Part shown: positions 28,340 to 36,842 of the stretch, in pieces | Layout: each line of letters opens with the position of its first letter | Position numbering within the stretch: the first letter of the stretch is position 1 | DNA from: Glaciecola sp. KUL10 | GTDB lineage: Bacteria; Pseudomonadota; Gammaproteobacteria; Enterobacterales; Alteromonadaceae | DNA: 64,000 bases | Direction: 5' to 3' | NCBI RefSeq assembly: GCF_003203515.1 | Contig: NZ_BGNG01000004.1 | Coordinates: 248,001-312,000, forward strand | Program-made: the position numbers and the translations under genes | Notes under the pieces: model-generated | What the model was told of the DNA's origin: nothing | Seen by the model: only the letters and a program-made list of their open reading frames with translations | Database searches by the model: none

Positions 28340-29071
28340 CTAAGCCTTTTCAAGTTGCTCTACCTTCCAGTTGACTAACTTCTGAATGTGTCCAATAGAG
28401 TGGATCATTGCATGAGCTGCTTGCAGGTAACCTCGTGCGTGAAAATCTGCTGCAATGTCGCCTTGTAATCCAGCTAGTTTTTGCTTGTTAATAGCAAATA
28501 GTCCGTCCATCGCTTGGTCACCACCATCGGGTTTTTTGATGTTAAGTGTGATCGGTTCGATCAATGAATGCTCTTCCAATGCAGCAATAAATGATTGCGT
28601 AGATTGAATACCTCTTACCAGTGCACCCAAGAGTTCTGAAATTTCGTTGACTAGAAGGCTTGGTGAATCATCTTCTTTAAACAAAGCAGTCCCTTTTGTT
28701 TCGCTAATTCGATTACTTTCTACGTTCAATCCGATTTTTACATCGTTTTCTTGGGCTGTACTAATATCACCATTGACAAAGCATGCTTGAAAAGGCTGCC
28801 TGCGCATATCCAATGGCACATAAGACGCCTTAAATTTGTTGCCGTCAACGAATAGATTTTCGGTGGCGCCAAAGCCAGCTAGGGCAACCAATTCATAGGC
28901 TTTAGTCTCTGGGTGTTGAGTGAAAAAAACCGGAAAGTCTAACACTAATTGTGGTAGTTCCCCTGCAACCACCGCAATGACGTTGCGCACATCGTCGTAG
29001 TTAGCGTCGACACCTGTTTTGATCTTTAGTTTACCGTGTTGCTTGGGGTTTAATAATTCAATTTTTGGCAC
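28340..29071 (-). CDS. SapC-like protein
   Basis: A 243-aa soluble protein with no signal peptide. The layout LNPKQHGKLKIKTG ... VVAGELPQLVLDFPVFFTQHPETKAYELVALAGF ... NLFVDG matches the SapC family commonly found near TonB receptors and tryptophan-halogenase-like genes in marine and plant-associated proteobacteria; its biochemical role is not established. The GTG start at 29071 has an AAGAGAAG upstream. It is convergent with the Nag operon and separated by a strong terminator, so it is a neighbour, not an operon member. The family call is made from memory of the motif. Confidence 0.78.
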   Translation of the reverse strand: MPKIELLNPKQHGKLKIKTGVDANYDDVRNVIAVVAGELPQLVLDFPVFFTQHPETKAYELVALAGFGATENLFVDGNKFKASYVPLDMRRQPFQACFVNGDISTAQENDVKIGLNVESNRISETKGTALFKEDDSPSLLVNEISELLGALVRGIQSTQSFIAALEEHSLIEPITLNIKKPDGGDQAMDGLFAINKQKLAGLQGDIAADFHARGYLQAAHAMIHSIGHIQKLVNWKVEQLEKA

Positions 29072-29170
29072 GTTTTACTTCTCTTAGTATTTTATCATTT
29101 GTGCGTTATTTTAATCTGACTTACTCACATGTCTATTAATAATATGAACGGTTTATTTTGGCGGTCGCTA

Positions 29171-30199
29171 TCATTCAACCTTAATTAAATCGTCTGGGTT
29201 TGAAGTCTGAAAGTCTTTTAGCGCTTTAGTTTTGTATGCGCCTTGTTCAAAACGCGTTAGTACACTTTTATGGACGTATTGTGCACTTTTATTATCTTTG
29301 GGTATTTTGCGATTGAGTTTGCCAAGTAGCTTGAATTTTCCTTTGTATTCATTGTGAATGTCGGCCATCGGGTTTAGCGTCGTTTGAACAAGATTTTCGT
29401 CCACGCTCAAACCAAATTTCGATGCCTCGTCAGCCATCCATTTCAATGGGATATCAGAAAGTAAATGTCCTTCTTCATCTGGCGCATAACTTCCGCCAAC
29501 ATCCGAGTGACTGCCTGCGAACCAAACTTGTTTGACATCGACATTGTCTCTGTCTTCCCAAATGGTGGGTGCAAAGTCTTTTCTAAACTCATCTAGCGCA
29601 AGTGCGTGGCGGACAGTTTTTACGTTACCGCCTATTTTATGGTCATAAAATAGGTCTTGGTCTTTAATTAAACCAAATAAAGTAAAGGGTAAGCCCATTG
29701 CACCAACCGTATCCCAAACCCCTATGAAGTGCACATTTGACTTGTTTTCAACTGCGTACTTGCCTCTATATGCGCGGGCTTTCTCGCTGCTAGGTGGGTA
29801 GTCGGGATTTTTATATAACTCAAAGGCTTCTTCAACTCGTCGACCCTCTACGGCTTTTAAAATCCCTGCATTATTGATTAGTGCAGAAAGGCTTCTAACC
29901 GTATATGCGCCTCGACTAAATCCAAATAGATAAATTCGGTCACCGGGTTCGTAGTTATGCACTAAAAAGCGATAGCCATCCATGACATTTTTTTCGAGCC
30001 CCATACCGATACCTCCTGCTAGTGCGGAGTTGTGGTAAGAACCTATTCCCCAATCATAAAAAACGACCTGCTTTGAGCCTTCATTAGTCACCCTAGATAT
30101 TGAGCGTGCGAGTCGTAGTACGTTGGTCGGTTGGTCGTCACTGTTGAGTTCTTCAGGTCGATTCCATGTGCCATCTGCACAAATCACTATATTTTTCAT
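29171..30199 (-). CDS. DUF2235 alpha/beta hydrolase
   Basis: A 342-aa soluble protein. The N-terminus KNIVICADGTWNRPEE and the nucleophile elbow LFGFSRGAYTVRSLSALINN (about residue 95) are hallmarks of DUF2235, the family of the T6SS phospholipase Tle1 and of uncharacterised housekeeping-like hydrolases. HFIGVWDTVGAMG and VWFAGSHSDVGGSY supply the downstream Asp and His. No VgrG, PAAR or immunity-like neighbour is present and there is no export signal, so a T6SS effector role has no support here. The 96-bp gap to the diguanylate cyclase upstream suggests separate transcription. Confidence 0.85.
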   Translation of the reverse strand: MKNIVICADGTWNRPEELNSDDQPTNVLRLARSISRVTNEGSKQVVFYDWGIGSYHNSALAGGIGMGLEKNVMDGYRFLVHNYEPGDRIYLFGFSRGAYTVRSLSALINNAGILKAVEGRRVEEAFELYKNPDYPPSSEKARAYRGKYAVENKSNVHFIGVWDTVGAMGLPFTLFGLIKDQDLFYDHKIGGNVKTVRHALALDEFRKDFAPTIWEDRDNVDVKQVWFAGSHSDVGGSYAPDEEGHLLSDIPLKWMADEASKFGLSVDENLVQTTLNPMADIHNEYKGKFKLLGKLNRKIPKDNKSAQYVHKSVLTRFEQGAYKTKALKDFQTSNPDDLIKVE

Positions 30200-30295
30200 A
30201 GATAACTTCCTGTCAGTTTTAGAGTGGTTTTAAGCGTATGAGAATAACGTTATTGTCAGTGTAGACAAATTAAAATAGGAAAACAAAAAACGATG

Positions 30296-31249
30296 TTAGC
30301 GGGCAATTTGCCAAGTGTTTTTGCCCAAGGATTTAGCTTGGTATAGTGCTTGGTCAGCCTCGTTAAATAGGTTTATAGGCGTATTTAAATTTGACGGCAC
30401 CAAACATGATATGCCGATACTAATGGAAACTTGAGGAGCGGGGACAATTTCCATGGTTTTTGACAGCGAATTAGCAAATTCATCGATAATTAATTTTGCT
30501 AAATGGGCACAGTTGTCATAGTTGCTCTCGGGCAGTAATACGACAAACTCATCACCACCAAACCTCGCACTTGAATCAGAACTGCGGCTGCATACTTTGT
30601 TCAAAGTGTTGGCTGTATATTGAATTAACTCGTCGCCTTTATGATGACCATAGTGATCATTGAAATACTTAAAGTTATCGATGTCAATGAGCAGCATACT
30701 CAAGGATTTTTTTGCACGCCGACAACGAGCCCATTCGGATGATAAAGCTTGATTATAGCCCCTTCGATTCATTAAACCAGTCAACTCATCATTGTAAGCG
30801 AGCTGTTGAATTTCACATTGCTTTGCTTGAATTCTAATCTTTGAATAAAGTCGCGCGTTTAATTCATCTTGTCTTAGGGGGAGTGATATAAAATCATCGC
30901 AACCGAGGCTAAATGCACGAATACGGTCGTCAACATTTTCATGTGCTGAAACCATAATTACAGGTATACGAGCGCTACTTTTTTGCTGTTTTAGCCTAAT
31001 AAGTGCGTTAAAAGCATCAATTTTTTCGTTTTCTGTATTAATTACTATCAATGACGGAGCGGGTTTTAAAGAAAGCGCAGAAATAATTTGTCGTAGATTT
31101 AAGGAAGCGATGACCTTAATGTCAGTTAATTGATGCATGAAGAGCGTATGTAGGGGCGAACTTTCTGAATCCAATAGCAACACGTCAACCGCGTTTAAGC
31201 TTAACGGGTTTCTTGCTTTGGCTTGCGTCGAGTTCAATTTTTCACTCAT
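30296..31249 (-). CDS. Diguanylate cyclase with receiver-like domain
   Basis: A 317-aa cytoplasmic signalling protein. Residues 20-140 resemble a response-regulator receiver, but the phospho-acceptor position in LIVINTENE is Asn71 and not Asp, so phosphorylation is unlikely. Residues about 155-317 form a GGDEF domain with an intact active site GGDEF (231-235). A product-inhibition I-site R222-S-S-D225 lies exactly five residues upstream. It should make c-di-GMP from two GTP and be feedback controlled. No histidine kinase is adjacent. The receiver probably serves as a dimerisation or ligand domain. Confidence 0.88.
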   Translation of the reverse strand: MSEKLNSTQAKARNPLSLNAVDVLLLDSESSPLHTLFMHQLTDIKVIASLNLRQIISALSLKPAPSLIVINTENEKIDAFNALIRLKQQKSSARIPVIMVSAHENVDDRIRAFSLGCDDFISLPLRQDELNARLYSKIRIQAKQCEIQQLAYNDELTGLMNRRGYNQALSSEWARCRRAKKSLSMLLIDIDNFKYFNDHYGHHKGDELIQYTANTLNKVCSRSSDSSARFGGDEFVVLLPESNYDNCAHLAKLIIDEFANSLSKTMEIVPAPQVSISIGISCLVPSNLNTPINLFNEADQALYQAKSLGKNTWQIAR

Positions 31250-31563
31250 TTATCGCCACGCTCAGGCATTTTTATCTCCATGTTCAACGAAACCTTACAC
31301 TATTTTATAAACTAAAGTACAATTTTTGACCTATTTTGTTGCTTTTGGTTCACCTTTTTGACACAGATCAATTTAGGCAACGCAATATGATCACTGTTTT
31401 CACTAGCCCTATGATTTAGATGAAAATATGGAATAACAGCAAAAGCCTTTAAACCTTTTTTCATTTTGGTCCGACATAGCTACAAGATTGAAAAGTTTTT
31501 GCGTTTAAAAAGCCTTATACTTTGCGACTCCAAGCGCTTACACAAGAAAAAGATAATAAATAA
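31250..31563. other. Gap between the cyclase and DUF5916 genes
   Basis: This 314-bp AT-rich stretch separates two divergent genes. A TATACT -10-like hexamer (31516-31521) and the AAGCGCTT palindrome lie on the DUF5916 side. No ORF with a ribosome-binding site, repeat or hairpin of note was seen in the rest. Confidence 0.4.
31530..31543. promoter_or_regulatory. Candidate LacI-type operator upstream of the DUF5916 gene
   Basis: The core AAGCGCTT is palindromic and the right flank ACA fits the TGTAAGCGCTTACA form known for several LacI-family operators; the left flank does not match. It lies between a TATACT -10-like element and the start codon. The link to sugar control is an inference. Confidence 0.35.
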
Positions 31564-33873
31564 ATGTCATTCAAAAAAAATTTTCTAGCCTGTCTTTTGC
31601 TCGTTGCGCCTTTGTGTGCTGCCGCACAAGCATCCCAAGAACCTACGTCCCTTGCGGTGCCATTTATCGACGCCAAGCCAAATATAGACGGCAACTTGAA
31701 CGACAATGCTTGGCGTAATGCTCAAACATATTCTTTGGCTTATACGACACAACCCTTGCAAAATGATACGCCACCAGTCAAGACCAGTGTTTCATATTTT
31801 GAAAACGGCACTACATTTTTCGTTGCCTTTAGGGCTTACGACCCAAATCCAGGCGATATACGTTCGTTCTATCGGGACCGAGATAATGTTTGGGGGCAAG
31901 ACTTAGTCGGCTTGAAGCTGGATACGTACGGCGATGGACGATTGGCTTATCAGTTTTTTGTCAATCCATTTGGGACGCAAATTGACTCAATCGAAAATGA
32001 AATGACTGGCCAAGAAAGCATGAGTTGGAATGGCATCTGGGAGTCTGCAGGAAAAATAACAGAAGATGGTTATCAAGTGGAAATTGCCATCCCATTGAGG
32101 TTAATGAACTTTCAAGAGAAAGATGCAATAAAGCGATGGGGTATTGAGTTTGTGCGTTTTTACCCTCGTAAAATACAATACCGCCTGTCGCATGTTCCGT
32201 TTGACCGCAACAATTCTTGCAACCTATGTCAGATGGGCTTTGTTGATGGCTTTGAAAAAGCAAAGCAAGGTCAGAATTTAGCGATCGTGCCGACTGCTGT
32301 TATTGGACGTGCGCAAACAAGAGAACCTGAATCCTCTTTAGACTGGGACGATTCAAACAACCAAGAACTGGGTTTGGATGTCAAATGGGCAATTACGCCT
32401 GAAATAACGTTGCTAGGCACGCTCAACCCTGATTTTTCACAAGTTGAAGCAGATGTTGCCCAACTCAGCGTAAATAATACTTTTGCTTTGTTCTTCCAAG
32501 AAAGAAGACCGTTTTTTGTCGAGAATGCTGATTACTTTAGCAGTGACCAAAACCTCATTTACACTCGCAATATTAATGCACCTGATTATGGTGCAAAAGT
32601 AACTGGCCGAAGCGATCAGCACTCCTTGGGCTTGTTTGTGGCAAATGATGAGACTACTTCATTCATTGTACCGGGCAACTTGGGTTCAAGTATTGCGAGT
32701 TTAGAGGACGAGTCCACTAATTTGGGTTTGCGGTATCGATATGATTATTCAGATGATTTGTCGATAGGTACGGTGGTGACTATTCGGGATTCAAACGCTT
32801 ATCACAACTACGTTTCTGGCATTGACGCTAAATATAGATTAAGCGATACGGATACGATTAGAGTGCAAGCGGTTATGAGTGAGACTGAATATCCAATAGA
32901 CTTATTTAAAACGTTTTGTGAAGACGCTTGCCGATCATCAGATGAACTAAGTGAATCCGCATTGCGGAGCAAAGAAGCGACAGGTTATCAAGGGCTGTCT
33001 TATCGATTTAACTATCGCCGAAATACCAACGATTATAACCTCCGTTTTGGTCACTTTTTCACAGATGATGAATTTCGAGCTGATTTAGGTTTTCAGTCTA
33101 GAGTCGACAGTGTGACTACTGTCATCGGTGGTGGCTACAATTGGTGGAATGAAAATAGCTGGTGGAATAGAATCAGAATCAATGGCGACTGGGATATCTC
33201 TCATAATACTGATGGAGAATTGATAGAAAAAGAGTCAGAAATTTACGCCAGTATTCGCGGTGATTATCAGACTTTCGCGGAGATTGGTATAATGGAAAGA
33301 ACACGCGTTGGCTTGCGCGAAGATAATACCAATTTGCAAATTGATAATAATGCGACACAGTTTTCGGAAAACCGTATTTCCTTGTTTTTTGTGACCAGTC
33401 CCAACCAATATATCACCTTTGATACATGGACGAATAAAGGTGATGCGATTGACTTTGCAAATAATCGAATCGGTGAACAATTTGTATTTGAACCAGAAAT
33501 AGAACTAAACATCGGCAAACATATGCGCTTGAACTTTGAGCACAGTTACGTAGATTTTGATGCTCAAGGACAAGACTTGTTCACTGCCAACTTATCTGAT
33601 TTGCGAATGACCTATCAGTTTGACCAACGCCAATTAGTGCGTTTTACAATGGCTTACACTGATATTGAGCGCAATGCCGCTAATTATCTTGATGAAGTAG
33701 ATGAGCATTACGCTGACTATGGTTTTCAGTTGCTTTACTCATACAAAGTAAACCCATTAACTAAATTCTTTGTTGGCTACTCTCAATCGGCTTTTGAAAC
33801 CGACGAGTTAAATAAGCTAACAGTCAATGGCCGTTCTATCTTTATGAAGCTAAGCTATGCGTGGCTGAGGTAA
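31564..33873 (+). CDS. CBM9-like/DUF5916 outer-membrane beta-barrel protein
   Basis: A 769-aa exported protein. The signal peptide covers residues 1-23. Residues about 30-215 form a CBM9/DOMON-like sugar-binding beta-sandwich (FIDAKPNIDGNLNDNAWRNAQ ... GYQVEIAIPLRLMNF). The rest matches the DUF5916 pattern (NPDFSQVEADVAQLSVN, FFQERRPFFVENADYF) and ends as an amphipathic beta-barrel with C-terminal FMKLSYAWLR. It is probably an outer-membrane protein binding sugars or polysaccharide. The function is not established for the family. It appears monocistronic; rpsF has its own promoter downstream. Confidence 0.83.
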   Translation: MSFKKNFLACLLLVAPLCAAAQASQEPTSLAVPFIDAKPNIDGNLNDNAWRNAQTYSLAYTTQPLQNDTPPVKTSVSYFENGTTFFVAFRAYDPNPGDIRSFYRDRDNVWGQDLVGLKLDTYGDGRLAYQFFVNPFGTQIDSIENEMTGQESMSWNGIWESAGKITEDGYQVEIAIPLRLMNFQEKDAIKRWGIEFVRFYPRKIQYRLSHVPFDRNNSCNLCQMGFVDGFEKAKQGQNLAIVPTAVIGRAQTREPESSLDWDDSNNQELGLDVKWAITPEITLLGTLNPDFSQVEADVAQLSVNNTFALFFQERRPFFVENADYFSSDQNLIYTRNINAPDYGAKVTGRSDQHSLGLFVANDETTSFIVPGNLGSSIASLEDESTNLGLRYRYDYSDDLSIGTVVTIRDSNAYHNYVSGIDAKYRLSDTDTIRVQAVMSETEYPIDLFKTFCEDACRSSDELSESALRSKEATGYQGLSYRFNYRRNTNDYNLRFGHFFTDDEFRADLGFQSRVDSVTTVIGGGYNWWNENSWWNRIRINGDWDISHNTDGELIEKESEIYASIRGDYQTFAEIGIMERTRVGLREDNTNLQIDNNATQFSENRISLFFVTSPNQYITFDTWTNKGDAIDFANNRIGEQFVFEPEIELNIGKHMRLNFEHSYVDFDAQGQDLFTANLSDLRMTYQFDQRQLVRFTMAYTDIERNAANYLDEVDEHYADYGFQLLYSYKVNPLTKFFVGYSQSAFETDELNKLTVNGRSIFMKLSYAWLR

Positions 33874-33907
33874 TCCAGCATTAGTTAAAATTTAATCAAT
33901 AAACCCC

Positions 33908-33936
33908 TTGTGATTGGCGTCGTTGCTACGTATAAT
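33908..33936 (+). promoter_or_regulatory. Sigma70 promoter of the rpsF operon
   Basis: TTGTGA (33908-33913), a 17-bp spacer and a perfect TATAAT (33931-33936) are followed by the GC-rich discriminator GCGCGCCC, as expected for growth-rate and ppGpp control. The predicted leader is about 78 nt. Confidence 0.75.
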
Positions 33937-33945
33937 GCGCGCCCT

Positions 33946-34009
33946 TGAAGTCAACATCCAAGTTCCTTGTCTCTATGTAGAAGACTTCACTACCCGAGAC
34001 TATAACCGT
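33946..34009 (+). promoter_or_regulatory. Possible S6:S18 autoregulatory leader
   Basis: In the rpsF leader TGAAGTC (33946-33952) pairs with GACTTCA (33983-33989). This is followed by a small CTAC/GTAG stem enclosing CCG and ACC. The known S6:S18 leader motif has a CCG-containing bulge next to a helix, so the resemblance is suggestive. Pairing was judged by eye. Confidence 0.35.
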
Positions 34010-34020
34010 AGGGAGCAGTA

Positions 34021-34425
34021 ATGCGTCATTACGAAATCGTATTCATGGTTCACCCTGATCAGAGTGAACAAGTACCAGGCATGATTGAAAAATACACTGG
34101 TATCCTTGAGCAAGACGGCGGAAAAATCCACCGTTTAGAAGACTGGGGCCGTCGTCAATTGGCTTACCCAATCGAAAAGCTTCACAAAGCACACTATGTT
34201 CTTGTTAACGCTGAAGCAACTCCAGAAGCTGTTGAAGAGCTAGAAACTGCTTTCCGTTTCAACGACATTGTATTGCGTAACATGGTTATGCGTACAAAAG
34301 CGGCTGTTACTGAGCAATCACCAATGGCTAAAGAAGAGCGTCGTGAAGACCGTCGTCCACCACGTGAAGACCGTCCAGCACCGGCTGCTGCACCAGCTAC
34401 TACAGAAAAAGAAGGAGACGAATAA
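34021..34425 (+). CDS. rpsF: 30S ribosomal protein S6
   Basis: The 134-aa protein of the 30S platform begins [25 protein letters not shown] and contains [23 protein letters not shown], both diagnostic. The C-terminus is an extended charged tail ([15 protein letters not shown]) that ends in acidic residues, as in other gammaproteobacteria. GGGAG lies upstream of the ATG. The stop overlaps the rpsR start by one base. priB, which lies between rpsF and rpsR in E. coli, is absent here. Confidence 0.98.
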   Translation: MRHYEIVFMVHPDQSEQVPGMIEKYTGILEQDGGKIHRLEDWGRRQLAYPIEKLHKAHYVLVNAEATPEAVEELETAFRFNDIVLRNMVMRTKAAVTEQSPMAKEERREDRRPPREDRPAPAAAPATTEKEGDE

Positions 34426-34652
34426 TGGCTCGTTTTTTCAGACGTCGTAAGTTTTGTCGTTTTTCTGCCGAAGGCGTTGCAGAGATCGATTACAAAGACA
34501 TCAGCATGCTTAAGAACTACATCACTGAAAGTGGTAAAATCGTTCCTAGCCGTATTACTGGTACAAGTGCAAAATATCAGCGTCAATTGTCGACTGCTAT
34601 CAAGCGCGCACGCTTCCTAGCGTTGTTACCGTACACCGATTCACATAAATAA
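34425..34652 (+). CDS. rpsR: 30S ribosomal protein S18
   Basis: The 75-aa primary-binding partner of S6 on the 30S platform. [25 protein letters not shown] and [22 protein letters not shown] are the family hallmarks. The ATG overlaps the rpsF stop (TAATG), with GAAGGAGACG as ribosome-binding site inside rpsF. It is the second gene of rpsF-rpsR-rplI. Confidence 0.98.
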   Translation: MARFFRRRKFCRFSAEGVAEIDYKDISMLKNYITESGKIVPSRITGTSAKYQRQLSTAIKRARFLALLPYTDSHK

Positions 34653-34685
34653 GCTGGCGCTTAAACAGATAATAGAGGTAGCAAG

Positions 34686-35138
34686 ATGCAAATCATCCTA
34701 CTAGATAAAGTCGCCAACTTAGGCGGTTTAGGTGACACAGTCACAGTAAAATCAGGTTACGCACGTAACTTCTTATTTCCACAGCAAAAAGCGGTTCCGG
34801 CCACTAAAGCTAACGTTGAGAAATTTGAAGCTCGTCGCGCTGAGTTAGAAGCGAAAATCGCTGAGCAATTAGCTGCTGCACAAGCACGTGCTGACAAGCT
34901 AAGCGCACTAGAGTCTGTAACCATTGCAGCTCCAGCGGGTGACGAAGGTAAATTGTTTGGTTCTGTTGGTACTAAAGACATTGCTGACGCAGTTACTGCG
35001 GCAGGTGTTGAAGTTGCTAAAGCAGAAGTTAAATTACCTACTGGTACACTTCGCGAAACAGGTGAGTTCGAAATTGATGTTCAACTTCACTCAGAAGTTA
35101 TGTCTTCAGTTAAGCTAGTAATTATTCAAGAAGCTTAA
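34686..35138 (+). CDS. rplI: 50S ribosomal protein L9
   Basis: A 150-aa protein. The N-domain [30 protein letters not shown] is diagnostic. It is joined by a long basic/acidic helix to a C-terminal domain with [15 protein letters not shown] and DVQLHSEV. It binds 23S rRNA near L1. It is the last gene of the operon and is followed by a strong terminator. Confidence 0.98.
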   Translation: MQIILLDKVANLGGLGDTVTVKSGYARNFLFPQQKAVPATKANVEKFEARRAELEAKIAEQLAAAQARADKLSALESVTIAAPAGDEGKLFGSVGTKDIADAVTAAGVEVAKAEVKLPTGTLRETGEFEIDVQLHSEVMSSVKLVIIQEA

Positions 35139-35161
35139 TTCGAAACACAACGAATTGATTT

Positions 35162-35189
35162 AAAAACACCGCCTTTTGGCGGTGTTTTT
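35162..35189 (+). terminator. Intrinsic terminator after rplI
   Basis: AAAAACACCGCC pairs with GGCGGTGTTTTT around TTTT, starting 23 bp after the rplI stop. The A/T flanks make it able to work from both sides, including for the convergent MsrQ gene. Confidence 0.92.
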
Positions 35190-35212
35190 GTTTGTGCCAT
35201 AAATTTAATCGA

Positions 35213-35890
35213 TTATTTCTTTCTGAGCATTCGCGCTTGAATTCGCTTCATACCTGGCGCATTAATGATACGCTCTATCAATAACATACTGATCAACCCA
35301 ATCGTCATATAGTGATACCAAAACAACACCTTACTTTCCCAAACGATGTGAAGTAAAAGCAACACAGCAGTAATGTGTACAAGAGAATGCAAGGTCAACC
35401 AATGTCGTTTAAGTACTTTTTTTGCAAAGTTAAAAGAGGTAATGAATAAGCTTATTAAAATAACTTGGGCCAATAGGCCAACGAAAATAAACTGGCGCGC
35501 CTGCAAATCAAACCATAATTCAAGCCAATCAAAGTCAAATTCGAAATAAAAATAGGTCATGAAGTGCCAGACACCGAAGTACGCGGCGGCCATTCCGAAC
35601 GTTCTGCGATAGGTAATTAAGAAGTTCCAATCTGATAGTCTTTTTCCAAGTGGCCACTGAGCGCGAATGGCGATATATGAAAGCAGCCTTTGAGCAGGAG
35701 ACATGAGATAAGAAATAACAAACACAGATATAGCGATATATCCAGACCATAGCATTAATGCCTCAAATACATTTACGGGGTACAGATCGAAAACGTAAAT
35801 CGCAACAAATACCAAGGGCAGTAATTGTAGAAGATAAAATAGATATCTATTGTGTCGTTTGCGTTGTTTCTTGAGTTGTGCAAGTATCAT
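35213..35890 (-). CDS. msrQ: MsrQ, haem-binding membrane subunit of the methionine sulfoxide reductase
   Basis: A 225-aa inner-membrane b-type cytochrome with about six helices, of the ferric-reductase-like YedZ/MsrQ family. TYRRTFGMAAAYFGVWHFMTYF and WLTLHSLVHITAVLLLLHIVW carry the expected haem-ligand histidines. It passes electrons from the quinone pool or reduced flavin to MsrP for repair of oxidised periplasmic methionines. It follows msrP by 20 bp and is the last gene of a six-gene redox run. The length fits the family. Confidence 0.9.
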   Translation of the reverse strand: MILAQLKKQRKRHNRYLFYLLQLLPLVFVAIYVFDLYPVNVFEALMLWSGYIAISVFVISYLMSPAQRLLSYIAIRAQWPLGKRLSDWNFLITYRRTFGMAAAYFGVWHFMTYFYFEFDFDWLELWFDLQARQFIFVGLLAQVILISLFITSFNFAKKVLKRHWLTLHSLVHITAVLLLLHIVWESKVLFWYHYMTIGLISMLLIERIINAPGMKRIQARMLRKK

Positions 35891-35910
35891 TTTGAGTGTG
35901 ATTATCGCGG

Positions 35911-36837
35911 TTAGAAAAGGCTATCAAGTACATCATTCTGATATAAGTCACGAACTTCTTCGTAGTATCCGTTGAGCAGTTGCGTCTTTATTTTTTTCTT
36001 TGCTCCTAAAGGAAGCTCTCGTCTTTGATTCCATCTCGGATGTGCAACATTTGGATTCACATTTGCGTAGAAACCATATTCACTTGGAGAGCTTTGACTC
36101 CAGCTTGATATCGGTTGAGTGTCCACTAGTTCGATCTCTGTAATTGCTTTAATGCTTTTAAAGCCGTACTTCCAAGGAACCACCAAACGGATCGGGGCAC
36201 CATTTTGCTTAGCAAGTGCTTCGTTATACATGCCAGTGGCAAGGATCGTAAGCGGATGCATTGCTTCGTCGAGTCGTAAGCCTTCTGTGTAGGGCCATGG
36301 CATTAAATTATTCCGTTGGTTGATCATTTGTTTGGGATCATGCAACGATTTAAACTTTACATACCTAGCGTTTGGGAGAGGCTTTACTAAAGAGAGAAGT
36401 TGGTTTAGTTCGAACCCATGCCATGGGATAACAGCAGACCATCCTTCTACACATCTCAGTCTGTATGTTCGACGGCAAGAGGTAAAAGACTTTAAATCCT
36501 CTAGCGATAGTGACAGGGGGCTTTCTACTAAGCCAGAGACGCGAACCTGCCAAGGTTCTGTTTTGAATTCTCGAGCAAGGTGCTTAACCATTTGTTTGTC
36601 AGTGCTAAATTCATAGTAATTACTATACGATTGCACGTGTTTTTTTTGACTAGTCGCTAGTTGCTCACCCACATCAAAACACTGCTTATTTGAGTCAAAA
36701 GTGTGGGGCGATGCGATGACCTGTTGTATTGGAAGCAAGCCCAACGCCATTGCCCCTTTGATAAATTTTCGGCGTTCGACAAAAACTTCTTTAGGAGTCG
36801 TGGTGTGATCAAGCTTGTAATGAGAAGCAAACTTCAT
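35911..36837 (-). CDS. msrP: MsrP, periplasmic methionine sulfoxide reductase (molybdopterin)
   Basis: A 308-aa Mo-enzyme of the YedY/MsrP (sulfite oxidase) family that reduces protein-bound methionine sulfoxide. The N-terminus carries the twin-arginine export motif RRKFIKG (about 22-28) before a hydrophobic stretch. The Mo ligand Cys is in YRLRCVEGWSAVIPWHGF (about 150). PWKYGFKSIKAITEIEL is a further family signature. It lies 5 bp after a di-heme cytochrome c gene and 20 bp before msrQ, its membrane partner. The gene is intact and of normal length. Confidence 0.94.
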   Translation of the reverse strand: MKFASHYKLDHTTTPKEVFVERRKFIKGAMALGLLPIQQVIASPHTFDSNKQCFDVGEQLATSQKKHVQSYSNYYEFSTDKQMVKHLAREFKTEPWQVRVSGLVESPLSLSLEDLKSFTSCRRTYRLRCVEGWSAVIPWHGFELNQLLSLVKPLPNARYVKFKSLHDPKQMINQRNNLMPWPYTEGLRLDEAMHPLTILATGMYNEALAKQNGAPIRLVVPWKYGFKSIKAITEIELVDTQPISSWSQSSPSEYGFYANVNPNVAHPRWNQRRELPLGAKKKIKTQLLNGYYEEVRDLYQNDVLDSLF

Positions 36838-36842
36838 TGGCC

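Noticed and set aside
29171-30199. Type VI secretion effector (Tle1)
   Set aside because: DUF2235 is shared, but no VgrG, PAAR, adaptor or immunity gene is adjacent.
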